DNA from: Sphaerisporangium flaviroseum
GTDB lineage: Bacteria > Actinomycetota > Actinomycetes > Streptosporangiales > Streptosporangiaceae
Direction: 5' to 3'
DNA: 64,000 nucleotides
NCBI RefSeq assembly: GCF_039537005.1
Contig: NZ_BAAAZR010000040.1
Span: forward strand, 124,001 to 188,000
Below are positions 54,570 to 63,926 of the stretch, piece after piece (positions within the stretch are counted from its first letter, which is position 1; the number at the start of each line of letters is the position of its first letter). The translations under genes were made by a program, and so were the position numbers. The notes beneath the pieces are model-generated. The model did not search any database and had not been told where the DNA came from. It was given only the letters and a program-made list of their open reading frames with translations.

Positions 54570-57053
54570 ATGGGGAAATCGTCGCGGTCGAGAAGCAGAC
54601 TGGCCGTGCGTTATTTCGACGACCGGATCCTCCTTACCGACTCGTCAGCGTGGGCATATTTCCGGCTTCCGACGGTGAGCTATGAGTTCGTCACCGCGGA
54701 GGAGCGGGAGGCACTGGCCACCAACATCACCATCGCCCTGGCCGCCATCCGCATGACCGACGCGGAGGTGCACCTGCGGGTGGCCCACCGTGCCTATCCC
54801 GCCGCCGACTGGGCGATGGCGCTCAACGCCACCTCGGACGAGGGGGAGGGCTGGCGCGACTACCTCGAGGACATGTACCGGCATGTCTGGGCGAAGGACT
54901 TCTGGAGCAAGGAGGTCTTCCTCGGGGTGCGGCTCGGGCCTCGCGGCGCCCAGCTCGGCACCGGCGTGCTCGCGCAGATGCTCGGCTTCTACCAGCGCAG
55001 TGAGAAGACCCTCGGGCTGGAAGACGACCACGTCCCCGACAACGAGATCAACAAGTGGACCGAACAGGCGGAGCGCCTCGGCCGCGCCCTCGGTTCCAGC
55101 GCCCTGTACGCCCGCCACGCCTCGTCCGGTGAGATCGCGTGGCTGTTCCGGCACGCCGCGTCGGGCTCGCTCGGCGATCCGCCGCCGTCGGCGACCCCGT
55201 CCAGGCGATGGGGCAAGGGCGAGGTGGAGTCGCTGGTGGAGGGCCAGATCCACAACGGCCGGTCACTGCTGCGCATCGAGCAGCCGGCGGGCGACTCCTA
55301 CGTCGCGCACCTGTCGTTCGCGCGGTTCCCCGACCTGATGCCGTTCCCGGACGGCGAGCCGTGGCTGCACTTCATCGACCAGTTACCGTTTCCGGTGGAG
55401 GTCAGCTCGCGGATGCGCTTGATCCCTCCGATCAAGGCGAGCAAGGACGTCGCGCGCAAGCTGGCGCACGCCCGTGACATGGACATCCACATCCGTGAGG
55501 CCGGCGCGGAGGCGCCGATCGCCCTGGCCGAGCAGATCGACGCGGCCCGCATGCTGGAGCACGGCATCACCAAGGAGCGGCTGCCGTTCGTGTACGGCTG
55601 GCACCGGCTGATCGTGGCGGCTCCCACCGAGGAGATGTGCGTCCAGCGCGTCGAAGCGGTCGTGGAGCACTACCGCGACATGGGCATCGACATCGTCAAC
55701 TCGACGGGCGACCAGTTCTCGCTGTTCTGCGAGGCGCTGCCGGGCGAGCGCGTGCGGGTCAACGCCTACGCCCAGCGGCAGCCGCTGCGCACGATCGCGG
55801 GCGGGATGGCCACGGCCACCGTCGATCTCGGCGACCGCGTCGACGAGAGCGGGGCCGGGTGGGCCGGGCCGTACATCGGGGAGACCCTCGGGCGGGCACG
55901 TTCCATCGTCCACTTCGATCCGCTGGTGGCCGCCACGAGGAACCGGCCGACGGCCATCGCCATCACCGGGGAGCCGGGCGGCGGCAAGACCACCCTCGCG
56001 CTGCTGCTCATCTACCAGATGGCGCTGCGCGGGGTGACCGTCGCGGTCATCGACCCCAAGGGCGACGCCGAGTCGCTGGTCCGGCTCCTGCAGAAGCGCG
56101 GGCGCAAGGCGCGCATCATCCCGCTGGGCTCCGCGGCCCCCGGCCTGCTCGATCCGTTCTCCTTCGGCGACGACATCGCGGCCAAGAAGACCATGGCCAC
56201 CGAGACCCTGCGCCTGCTGCTTCCGCGCATGTCGGAGGAGCGCGAGTCGGCCATGATCCAGGCCGTCTCCACGGTGTCCAACGGGCCCAGCCCGTCGCTC
56301 GGCCGGGTCATCGACCACCTTGAGGCGGCCGAGGATCCCGCGTCCAGGAACCTGGGCGCGGTGCTCCGCTCGATGGCCGAGATGCGGCTCGCCCGGCTGT
56401 GCTTCGACCCCTCCGGCGGGGAGCAGATCGACACCGAAGGGTGGACCACGGTGTTCACCCTGGGTGGGCTGACCCTTCCCGACGTCACCACGGCGCGGGA
56501 CGACTACTCCTACGAGCAGCGCCTCTCGGTCGCGCTGCTCTACCTGGTGTCGCAGTTCGCCCGGCGGCTGATGAACGGCCTCGACCGCAGGGCGCCCAAG
56601 GCGATCTTCCTCGACGAGGCGTGGGCGATCACCTCCACGCCCGAAGGGGCGAAGCTGGTTCCGGAGGTGTCGCGCATGGGCCGGTCGAGGAACACCGCGC
56701 TGGTCCTGGTCTCGCAGAACGCGGGCGACCTGCTGAACGAGCAGGTCACCAACTGTCTGTCCTCGGTGTTCGCCTTCCGCTCGACCGAGCGTGTCGAGGT
56801 CGACCACGTGATGGCGCTGCTCGGCGTGGAGCCGTCCGAGGAGCACAAGGCCGCGCTGCGCGCGCTGGGCAACGGAGAGTGCATCTTCCGCGATCTGGAC
56901 GGCCGGGCCGGCCGCATCGGGGTCGACCTCATCTCCGAGGATCTCCTGCGCTGGCTGGACACCAACCCGACCCACGACAGACCCGACGAGAACGCGCAGG
57001 AGCGTCGTGGGGGAGTGAGCAGGTCGGGGACCTCGCAGGGTGTGCGGTCATGA
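54570..57053 (+). CDS. VirB4/TcpF-like conjugation ATPase
   Basis: An 827-residue ATPase. The N-terminal part is the family's non-catalytic domain; the C-terminal AAA core has Walker A ITGEPGGGKTTLALLL near 467 and Walker B KAIFLDEAWAI near 677, followed by MGRSRNTALVLVSQNAGDLL, typical of VirB4/TraC. It should energise substrate or component transfer at the membrane. ATG 54570 is preferred. The stop overlaps the next start (ATGA). Confidence 0.88.
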   Translation: MGKSSRSRSRLAVRYFDDRILLTDSSAWAYFRLPTVSYEFVTAEEREALATNITIALAAIRMTDAEVHLRVAHRAYPAADWAMALNATSDEGEGWRDYLEDMYRHVWAKDFWSKEVFLGVRLGPRGAQLGTGVLAQMLGFYQRSEKTLGLEDDHVPDNEINKWTEQAERLGRALGSSALYARHASSGEIAWLFRHAASGSLGDPPPSATPSRRWGKGEVESLVEGQIHNGRSLLRIEQPAGDSYVAHLSFARFPDLMPFPDGEPWLHFIDQLPFPVEVSSRMRLIPPIKASKDVARKLAHARDMDIHIREAGAEAPIALAEQIDAARMLEHGITKERLPFVYGWHRLIVAAPTEEMCVQRVEAVVEHYRDMGIDIVNSTGDQFSLFCEALPGERVRVNAYAQRQPLRTIAGGMATATVDLGDRVDESGAGWAGPYIGETLGRARSIVHFDPLVAATRNRPTAIAITGEPGGGKTTLALLLIYQMALRGVTVAVIDPKGDAESLVRLLQKRGRKARIIPLGSAAPGLLDPFSFGDDIAAKKTMATETLRLLLPRMSEERESAMIQAVSTVSNGPSPSLGRVIDHLEAAEDPASRNLGAVLRSMAEMRLARLCFDPSGGEQIDTEGWTTVFTLGGLTLPDVTTARDDYSYEQRLSVALLYLVSQFARRLMNGLDRRAPKAIFLDEAWAITSTPEGAKLVPEVSRMGRSRNTALVLVSQNAGDLLNEQVTNCLSSVFAFRSTERVEVDHVMALLGVEPSEEHKAALRALGNGECIFRDLDGRAGRIGVDLISEDLLRWLDTNPTHDRPDENAQERRGGVSRSGTSQGVRS

Positions 57054-59689
57054 AAAGCCGTGAGGGCGTGCCGGTGACGCGACTGAGGAGCGAGCGCATG
57101 AGACGGTTGCGGCGCAAGGTCGTTGTGGTCCTCGCGATCCTCGCGAGCGTGGTCGTGGTCCCGATCGTGGTCTCACCGACCGCGGCCCTCGCCGCGCCGT
57201 GCGACATGTCGCCGGACCTCGCCCCCGAGATCGTCGGTGGCGGCGTCGACGGGCTCGTCAAGCCGCCGCCACCCGACTCGGCCGTGGGCGCGAGCACCGG
57301 GGGCCAGGGCGTCGGCGGGCAGACGGGCGCCGGTGCCACGACGACCACCAAGGGCGTGGCGGAGCCGCTGACCAACTACGACCGGTACGGCATGGCCGGG
57401 CAGTTCTGGCACACCTACGGTCTGGGCTGCACCGACATGGCGGCGGTCCTCGGCAACGCCTGGGCGAACACGGTGTTCTCCTGGGCCAAGGCCATCGACC
57501 GGATGACCATCACGACCTACCAGGCGGCGGCCACCGAAGGCCCACTCCAGTCGATCAAGGACGTTGTCGACGACATCGTCACGAACCTGGCCAACGCCAT
57601 GTACTGGCCGTACCTGCGGGTGATCATCCTGCTCGGCGCGGTCTGGCTGGCCTGGTACGGCCTGATCCGCAAGCGTGCCAGCACGACGGCCGAGGGCGTC
57701 ATCTGGATGATCCTCGCCGTGACGGTCGCGGTGTGGTTCTTCAGCCGCCCCGGTGACTTCACCGGCCTCGGCAAGACCGTGACCGACAAGACCGGCGAGG
57801 TCGTGAACTCGGCCTTCAGCGGGCTGCCCGGCGCGGGTGGCGCGTCCTGCCTGCCGACCAAGGGCCAGACCAACGCCAAGGCGGGACCGGGCGGGTACGG
57901 CCAGAGCGGCACCCCGGGCGTGGCGCAGAACGCCGACGCGCTGTGGTCCACGCTCGTCTGCAAGCCGTGGCTGATGGGCACGTTCGGCACGGCCGACCCC
58001 AACGCCCCCATCGTGAAGACGTTCGGGGCCAAGATGCTCGACATCCAGGCGACCGACGCGCAGGAGCAGACCTCCGGCCAGAGACCCAGCTCAGGGGCGC
58101 ACCAGGCGAGGTTCGAGGAAGAGGTCGCGAAGCCGCTGGAGAACACCCCGATGTTCTTCCTCTTCCAGGGCAAGGACTGGACCAGCAGGCTCGGCATCGC
58201 GATCGGGGCGTTGATGGCCGCCATGGTCACCGGTGTGCTGATCTTCCTGGTGGCGGTGTCGCTCATCGCGCTCAAGATCGGCTTCCTGCTGCTGCTCATC
58301 CTCGGCCCGGTGTTCCTGCTGATCGGCGTGCATCCAGGATCCGGGCGCATCATCGCCATGCGCTGGGTCGAGATGCTGGTCGGCACGCTGCTGCGCCAGG
58401 CCGTGCTCGCTCTCGTGCTCGGCGTGCTCGTGTACGGCTACGCGCTGATCATCTCCACGAACCTTCCGTGGGGCATGCAGATCATGTTCATCGCCCTGCT
58501 CACGATCGCGGTGTTCTTCTACCGGCGCCCCTTCCAGCACCTGTTCTCCTCCATGGACGGGCACACCCTCACCACCAGGATGCTGGGCGAGGCGGCCTCC
58601 GCGCCGACCCTGTCCCGTGCCGCGAACGCGCTGCCGCCGGTGGCCGCGGCGCGGGTGGGCCGCTGGGGCCTGCGCAAGGCCGAGCCGGTCATCAACGCGG
58701 CGGCCATGGCGGGTGGCGGCGTGGCCGCGGCGACCGCCTCGCAGGTCGCCCAGGGCCGGGTCAGGGGCGAGGAGGTCGCGCCTGGCGCCACGCAGCAGTC
58801 CGGTACCCGCGTGCCGGTGGGCGCCCAGCCGGCGCCGCTGGACGCCGACGGGCAGGCGGGCGCGCGGCGCAAGGCGACCGGGCGCGGCACCGCCGTCCCG
58901 CGTCCTGGGGCGGCCCCGCCGCTCAACCTGTCAGGGCGTCCCGGCGGATCCGGGCGTATGGGCGGGTCCGGACGGGCCGGGGGACCGGGCGCGACGGGGC
59001 CACGCCCCGCGGTCCGCACCGGCACCGGCACCGGCACCGGCACGGGCCCCGGCACAGGCGCAGGCGCCGGGGCGGGTGCGGGAGGCGGCGGATCGGCGGG
59101 TGGCTGGTTCGGCGGCAGGGCCGGCGGCGGCTGGGCCTCACGGTCCGGCTCCTCGGGCGGGTCGTCCGGTGGCTCGTCGAGTGGCTCCTCCCGCCGTTCC
59201 GAGGGAACGGCGCCGAGGGCTCCGCGTTCCACGGCCGGTGGCCCGCGTGGCTTCTCGGGTGGCGGCGGCTCGGCCGCCGGTTCGTCCGGCGGATCCTCCG
59301 GCCGGTCGTCTGGCTCGTCGGGACGTTCCTCCGGCGGCTCGGCGGGCAGCCTGTTCGGCGGGTCGTCGGGACGTTCCTCGGGTGGTTCGGCGGGCAGTCT
59401 GTTCGGCGGGTCGTCCGGCAGGTCGAACAGCTCGTCCGGCCGGGGATCCTCGAACGGTTCCGGAAGGTCGTCCAGCGGCTCCTCCGGAGGGTCGGGCGGG
59501 TCGTCAGGCGGCTCCTCCGGCAGGCCGGGCAGGTCATCGGGAAGCTCCTCCGGCTGGCTGTCAGGAGGAGGACGGTCGGGGTCCGGCGAGGCTCCGCCGC
59601 TCTGGCTGCCGCCACGCTCCGATTCGGGACGTGGTGAGCCGGAGTCCGCGCCCTTCTGGCTCCGACCGGCCGACCGCGACAAGGACTGA
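57050..59689 (+). CDS. Polytopic VirB6/TrbL-like protein with Gly/Ser-rich tail
   Basis: An 879-residue protein. A signal peptide (KVVVVLAILASVVVVPIVVSPTAALA) precedes an outer domain, then about six helices, including VIILLGAVWLAWYGLI, GVIWMILAVTVAVWFF and ALKIGFLLLLILGPVFLLIG. From about 640 onward the tail is extreme low complexity: TGTGTGTGPGTGAGAGAGAG, then Ser/Gly runs with GGSAGSLFGGSSGRSSGGSA repeated. The tail would be cytosolic or at the membrane and is unlike a folded domain. It is probably the channel core. The start overlaps the ATPase stop. Confidence 0.82.
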   Translation: MKSREGVPVTRLRSERMRRLRRKVVVVLAILASVVVVPIVVSPTAALAAPCDMSPDLAPEIVGGGVDGLVKPPPPDSAVGASTGGQGVGGQTGAGATTTTKGVAEPLTNYDRYGMAGQFWHTYGLGCTDMAAVLGNAWANTVFSWAKAIDRMTITTYQAAATEGPLQSIKDVVDDIVTNLANAMYWPYLRVIILLGAVWLAWYGLIRKRASTTAEGVIWMILAVTVAVWFFSRPGDFTGLGKTVTDKTGEVVNSAFSGLPGAGGASCLPTKGQTNAKAGPGGYGQSGTPGVAQNADALWSTLVCKPWLMGTFGTADPNAPIVKTFGAKMLDIQATDAQEQTSGQRPSSGAHQARFEEEVAKPLENTPMFFLFQGKDWTSRLGIAIGALMAAMVTGVLIFLVAVSLIALKIGFLLLLILGPVFLLIGVHPGSGRIIAMRWVEMLVGTLLRQAVLALVLGVLVYGYALIISTNLPWGMQIMFIALLTIAVFFYRRPFQHLFSSMDGHTLTTRMLGEAASAPTLSRAANALPPVAAARVGRWGLRKAEPVINAAAMAGGGVAAATASQVAQGRVRGEEVAPGATQQSGTRVPVGAQPAPLDADGQAGARRKATGRGTAVPRPGAAPPLNLSGRPGGSGRMGGSGRAGGPGATGPRPAVRTGTGTGTGTGPGTGAGAGAGAGGGGSAGGWFGGRAGGGWASRSGSSGGSSGGSSSGSSRRSEGTAPRAPRSTAGGPRGFSGGGGSAAGSSGGSSGRSSGSSGRSSGGSAGSLFGGSSGRSSGGSAGSLFGGSSGRSNSSSGRGSSNGSGRSSSGSSGGSGGSSGGSSGRPGRSSGSSSGWLSGGGRSGSGEAPPLWLPPRSDSGRGEPESAPFWLRPADRDKD

Positions 59690-59691
59690 CG

Positions 59692-60354
59692 ATGGTGCAG
59701 GTCAACGACCGGCGAGGGCTCGTGTTCGCCGGTGTGGTCGTCGCCCTGGCGGCCGTCGGCATCTACCTGTCCATGCGGCCCGCGTCAGGCGGTTCCGACG
59801 GCGTCGAGCCTTCCGGCAGGGTGGCGGTGGTCTCCTCGGCCCCCGTCCCTCAGGCGTCGTCGTCGCAGGGCGCGTCAACCGCTCCGTCGATCACTCCGGG
59901 CTCCTTCGACATCTACAGCTACCTGCCGCTGTCCAAGGAGCAGATCGCCCAGGCCGCCGACGTGGCCCAGCGGTTCACCGCCTCCTACGCGACGTTCCGG
60001 TACGACGAGGATCCCGTCTCCTTCGCCGAACGGCTGAAGGGCTTCACCACGACGGACCTGGGCGTGATCCTCGCCAGGGACGTCACCACACCGGCCACGG
60101 TCGAGCAGAACCGCGCCGATGAGGTGATCTCCCAGGGGTCGGCGACGCTGAAGTCGATCAGGGACATCTCCAAGGGGTCGGTCGTGGTCGTGGTCACCGC
60201 CGTCCAGCGCATCACCGCCAAGAGCGGGCCGCAGGAGCGCAGGGCCGACTACGCGATCACCCTCACCCAGGTGGGCACGGACTGGCGGGTGTTCGACATG
60301 CAGCCCGCTGACGCAGGTCAGGACGGGGACACCGGCGACGGGACCACGCAATGA
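59692..60354 (+). CDS. Membrane-anchored NTF2-like protein
   Basis: A 220-residue protein with an N-terminal helix (LVFAGVVVALAAVGIYLSM) and an extracytoplasmic NTF2-like domain (VAQRFTASYATFRYDEDPV, LTQVGTDWRVFDMQPA), resembling the second half of TcpC. It probably contacts the same complex. The stop overlaps the hydrolase start by 4 nt. Confidence 0.78.
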   Translation: MVQVNDRRGLVFAGVVVALAAVGIYLSMRPASGGSDGVEPSGRVAVVSSAPVPQASSSQGASTAPSITPGSFDIYSYLPLSKEQIAQAADVAQRFTASYATFRYDEDPVSFAERLKGFTTTDLGVILARDVTTPATVEQNRADEVISQGSATLKSIRDISKGSVVVVVTAVQRITAKSGPQERRADYAITLTQVGTDWRVFDMQPADAGQDGDTGDGTTQ

Positions 60355-61436
60355 CGTCCCGGGTGCGCATCGCGCTGCTCGTCGGGCTGGCCGGAGTCGT
60401 GCTGGTCACCCTCATCATGGCGCCGATGCTGATGAGCACGTTCCCCTCCTTCCTCGGCGGCGAAGGTACGTCGGGCGACTGCGGCGACGATGTCACCAAC
60501 GTCACGAACGTCTCGGATACCGCCCAGTCGGACATCCCCTCGAACTACCTCCAGATTTACAAGAAATGGGGCAAGAAGACCGGCGTCCAGTGGACCGTTC
60601 TGGCCGCCGTGGGCAAGCGCGAGACCGACCACGGCCGCTCCAATCTCGCCGGGGTGAAGAGCGGCACCAACTACGCGGGCGCGGCCGGGCCGATGCAGTT
60701 CCTGATCAGCACGTGGGGCGGCAAGGCCAAGATCAAGATCCCCTCCAAGTTCAACGGGTACGCCTCGGACGGGGACGAGGACGGCATCGCGGACGTCTAC
60801 AACCCGGCGGACGCGGTTCTCGGCGCGGCGAAGATGCTCAAGCGCAACGGCGCTCCAGGCGACCTGAAGCGGGCACTCTTCGCCTACAACCACGCGATGT
60901 GGTACGTCGAGCAGGTGCTCGAGATCGCCAGGCGGTACGCCTCTGACGGGACGCTGGAACTGCCCCCGGCGGACGACCCGGCGTGCGACACGCCCCTCGT
61001 CGAGGCGGCCCCCACCGACGCCGTGCGGAAGATCCTGGAGTACGCCCTGGCCCAGCGCGGCAAGCCGTACCGCTGGGGAGGCACGGGGCCGGACGGCTTC
61101 GACTGCTCGGGGATCATCTACATGGCCTACCGGTCCGCCGGGCTCTCCATCCCGCGCACCACCTTCGGCCAGTGGCCGTTCGGCGTGAAGATCCCCAAGG
61201 GCTCCGAACAGGCGGGAGACCTGGTCTTCTTCAACTCCGGGCCTGGCACCTCCTCCAACAACCCGGGACACGTCGGTCTGGTGGTCTCCCCCGGCAAGAT
61301 GGTCGAGGCCCGCTGCACCCTCTGCGGGCCGATCAAGATGGCGACCTACCGCGACCGGCCCAACATCGTCGGGTACACGCGCCCGCTCCAGAATCCGACC
61401 GTTCTCGGGCAGCTCAAGCGGCTGGGTCTCACGTAG
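60351..61436 (+). CDS. Bifunctional transglycosylase and NlpC/P60 peptidoglycan hydrolase, TcpG-like
   Basis: A 361-residue wall hydrolase. An N-terminal helix (IALLVGLAGVVLVTLIMAP) anchors it. The lytic transglycosylase-like domain has the catalytic Glu in VGKRETDHGRS and GAAGPMQFLISTW. The NlpC/P60 domain has the catalytic Cys in FDCSGIIYMAY and the His in NNPGHVGLVVSP. It should open the peptidoglycan for the conjugation-like channel, as TcpG and CwlT do. It is the last gene of the run. Confidence 0.92.
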   Translation: MTSRVRIALLVGLAGVVLVTLIMAPMLMSTFPSFLGGEGTSGDCGDDVTNVTNVSDTAQSDIPSNYLQIYKKWGKKTGVQWTVLAAVGKRETDHGRSNLAGVKSGTNYAGAAGPMQFLISTWGGKAKIKIPSKFNGYASDGDEDGIADVYNPADAVLGAAKMLKRNGAPGDLKRALFAYNHAMWYVEQVLEIARRYASDGTLELPPADDPACDTPLVEAAPTDAVRKILEYALAQRGKPYRWGGTGPDGFDCSGIIYMAYRSAGLSIPRTTFGQWPFGVKIPKGSEQAGDLVFFNSGPGTSSNNPGHVGLVVSPGKMVEARCTLCGPIKMATYRDRPNIVGYTRPLQNPTVLGQLKRLGLT

Positions 61437-61517
61437 ATCTGGTCATTCTGCCCACTTGTCACATTCTCGCCGCGCCGCTGAGGGACATCGGGTGGAGACT
61501 CCTTAGTCTTTACCCGC

Positions 61518-61907
61518 ATGGAGAGGATTGTTGTGGCGGCGGCCATCGTCGATGGGGGCAGGCTCCTCGCCGCCCAGCGTGCCGGGCCGCCCGCGATGGC
61601 CGGTGGCTGGGAGTTCCCCGGAGGCAAGGTCGACCCGGGGGAGAGCGACCACGAGGCGCTGATCCGGGAGTGCCAGGAGGAACTCGGCGTCGGAATCGCC
61701 GTGGGGGACCGGATCGGAGGCGACTGGCCACTCAGCCCTGGATATGTGATGCGCGTCTGGCTGGCCCGCCTGACCTCGGGGGTTCCCCACCCCCATGAGC
61801 ACTTGGCGCTGCGCTGGCTGGCCCCTGACGAGCTCTTCGACATCGCTTGGCTGCCCGCCGACCTGCCCATTGTCCGGGTCGTACGAGATCTGATCCCCGA
61901 GGGTTGA
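61518..61907 (+). CDS. MutT-like Nudix hydrolase
   Basis: A 129-residue Nudix enzyme. The full Nudix box lies at about 35-57: Gly and Glu in GGKVDPGE, then RECQEELGV. It probably cleaves damaged nucleoside triphosphates or other diphosphate compounds; short length and VVAAAIVDGGRLLAAQR suggest MutT. The ATG has TAGTCT 8 nt upstream and no ribosome site, so it is probably not part of the conjugation-like operon. Confidence 0.92.
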   Translation: MERIVVAAAIVDGGRLLAAQRAGPPAMAGGWEFPGGKVDPGESDHEALIRECQEELGVGIAVGDRIGGDWPLSPGYVMRVWLARLTSGVPHPHEHLALRWLAPDELFDIAWLPADLPIVRVVRDLIPEG

Positions 61908-61985
61908 AGCCCGGCACGGTGTGAGATAACAGTTACACAGCGTGACAAGTTTGTCGCGCATCGTATCGGGGGACGGGGATTTGCT

Positions 61986-63926
61986 GTGGCCGGTTGGTGG
62001 CGACGTGCCCAGGTGATGTCCGTAGTCGGCGCTGGGGCGCTGGTTCTCAGCGGTGGGGGCTCGGCACTCACCGCGATCGCGGCGGAGCGTGGTTCCGCGG
62101 AGCCGCCGGATCCTGGGGACGGTGCGCGGCTCAGCGTGCGTCTGGTGCGGGACGGTGCTGCCGGCCGCCCGAGCACGCCCATCCGTGCGGGTGACGTCCT
62201 GCACTTCCGTATCAGCCTCGGCGGCCCGGCCCGGCGCGCGCGCCTCGCGGTGGCCGCCACGCCGAAGGACGCGCTCTCCTCGCTCGGCTGTGAGGACGCC
62301 GCCGACAAGCCGGTGAAGCCGGCCGCGCATCCGCGAGTCTGCGAGTTCGAGGACATCACGGGCACCAAGAACGTGGATGTGGCGCTGCGGGTTCCCGGCG
62401 AGGCGGAGATGGTCGGCGTCACCGCCGTCGCCCACATGCGGGACCCGGCAGGCGTCCAGTGGGTCCGCCGCATGGCGGACGTCAAGTTCCGCATCGTGAA
62501 GCCGTCGGGCCCGCGGGGCTCCGTCCCCGAGCTGGGTGAGCCGGAGGTCGAGTCCGAATCCAGGGCCAAGGGGGCCGGTCCCGATCCGGAGTCGCGCGGC
62601 GACGCGCCGCGCCCGGGGTTCATCGAGGGATCCGGGCCCGCCGGAGGCCCACCGGTGGACGGTGCGGCGCCGAAGGTGCCGGACATCGCCTCCCCCGCAT
62701 CGGCTGGACCGGCGGCTCCCGAGGCGGCGAAGAGCCAGGCCGGGAAGGGTGAGGATCCGGCCGGCGACGCCGCGAAGAAGGCGGAAGCGGGCAGGGCCGA
62801 GGCTTCGAACGGTGACGCGTCGAAGAGCGAGGCCGCGAAGGGGGAGACCCTCGCGGGCAAGGCCGAGGCCGGCAAGGTCGAGGCCAGCAAGGTCGAGACG
62901 CCGAAGGGCGACGCCGCGAAGGGCGACGCCGGCAAGGCCGAGGCCGCGAAGGGCGAGATCTCGAAGGCTGAGGCCGCGAAGGGCGACGCAGGCAAGGCCG
63001 AGGCCGCGAAGGGCGAGATCTCGAAGGCTGAGGCCGCGAAGGGTGACGTCGATAAAAACTGGGGAGCGGGGTACTTCGCTGCGCCGGGCTTGGTCGACCT
63101 CCTGTCGGAGCCCGCAGGCTCGGTGGAGAGCCCCGAAACCGCCGCTAAGAATGTTCCGGATAAAACGGATAAAACCCCAAAAAGCACAGTAAAGCGCCTA
63201 GAAGCACCCGAAAACAGTGTGAGTCCTGACGAAGCTTCTCAGCCCACGGAAGCTCGCGGCCCGGCCGACGCGAGTGCCCGAAGGCCGGAGAGGTTCGTCG
63301 CCCTGACGGCCCTGCCGCCCCAGGTGACCGGCGGGCTGAAGGCGCACTCCGGTCCCGGGGCCGCACCGGCTCTCGCCCAGCCCTTCATCGGTGCGACACG
63401 GACGCCTGCCAAGGCGAAGGCGTCGCCGCCGATCCCGCACCCGGCCCCCGGCATCCCGGCCAGACCCGCCGCGCCGGCCAGGGTCGCGAACGCTCTCCCG
63501 GCGCCGATGCCCGTTCAGATACCGGTCGCCGCTCCCGTCCCCGCACTGGGACAGGCTCCCGCCGTGGCACCGCTCGGCGCCACGGGGATCCAGATGCCTC
63601 AGGCGGGCACGGTACCGCCGATCATGCCCGCACAGGCCGCCGTACCGGCGCCCATGCCCGTCCAGACTCCGGCCGCCGCGGCCGGGCAGGCGCCGGTTCC
63701 CGGCCCGGCCGTGCAGGGCTTCCCGGGCGCTGCGCCGGCTCCGGCCCTGGGCGCGCCCCTCCCTCAGGAGATCCGCCCTGCCAAGCGGGATCTGACGGCC
63801 GATACGGAGGAAGGTGACCTCGAAATGGTGCGGGGCCTGCCCGCCGCCGTGGCCGCGGTGGTCCTGTTGCTCGCGGCGCTCGCGTTGCAGCTGAAGCTCC
63901 GGCGCCGGTGGGCATCCCGGAAATAG
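61986..63926 (+). CDS. Repeat-rich surface protein with C-terminal membrane anchor
   Basis: A 646-residue secreted protein. A signal peptide (VMSVVGAGALVLSGGGSALTAIA) precedes a globular region of about 150 residues with two Cys (LSSLGCEDAADKPVKPAAHP, RVCEFED). A Lys/Ala/Glu/Gly repeat region follows, including two near-identical 20-residue copies of GDAGKAEAAKGEISKAEAAK, then a Pro/Ala-rich wall-spanning region and a C-terminal helix (LPAAVAAVVLLLAALALQL) with the basic tail RRRWASRK. There is no LPXTG motif. The start is GTG after GGGGA. Function is unknown. Confidence 0.8.
   Translation: MAGWWRRAQVMSVVGAGALVLSGGGSALTAIAAERGSAEPPDPGDGARLSVRLVRDGAAGRPSTPIRAGDVLHFRISLGGPARRARLAVAATPKDALSSLGCEDAADKPVKPAAHPRVCEFEDITGTKNVDVALRVPGEAEMVGVTAVAHMRDPAGVQWVRRMADVKFRIVKPSGPRGSVPELGEPEVESESRAKGAGPDPESRGDAPRPGFIEGSGPAGGPPVDGAAPKVPDIASPASAGPAAPEAAKSQAGKGEDPAGDAAKKAEAGRAEASNGDASKSEAAKGETLAGKAEAGKVEASKVETPKGDAAKGDAGKAEAAKGEISKAEAAKGDAGKAEAAKGEISKAEAAKGDVDKNWGAGYFAAPGLVDLLSEPAGSVESPETAAKNVPDKTDKTPKSTVKRLEAPENSVSPDEASQPTEARGPADASARRPERFVALTALPPQVTGGLKAHSGPGAAPALAQPFIGATRTPAKAKASPPIPHPAPGIPARPAAPARVANALPAPMPVQIPVAAPVPALGQAPAVAPLGATGIQMPQAGTVPPIMPAQAAVPAPMPVQTPAAAAGQAPVPGPAVQGFPGAAPAPALGAPLPQEIRPAKRDLTADTEEGDLEMVRGLPAAVAAVVLLLAALALQLKLRRRWASRK

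Noticed and set aside
50199..61436. Integrated conjugative element with att sites
   Set aside because: No integrase, relaxase, tRNA gene or direct terminal repeats were found in the window, so only the transfer-like genes are reported.
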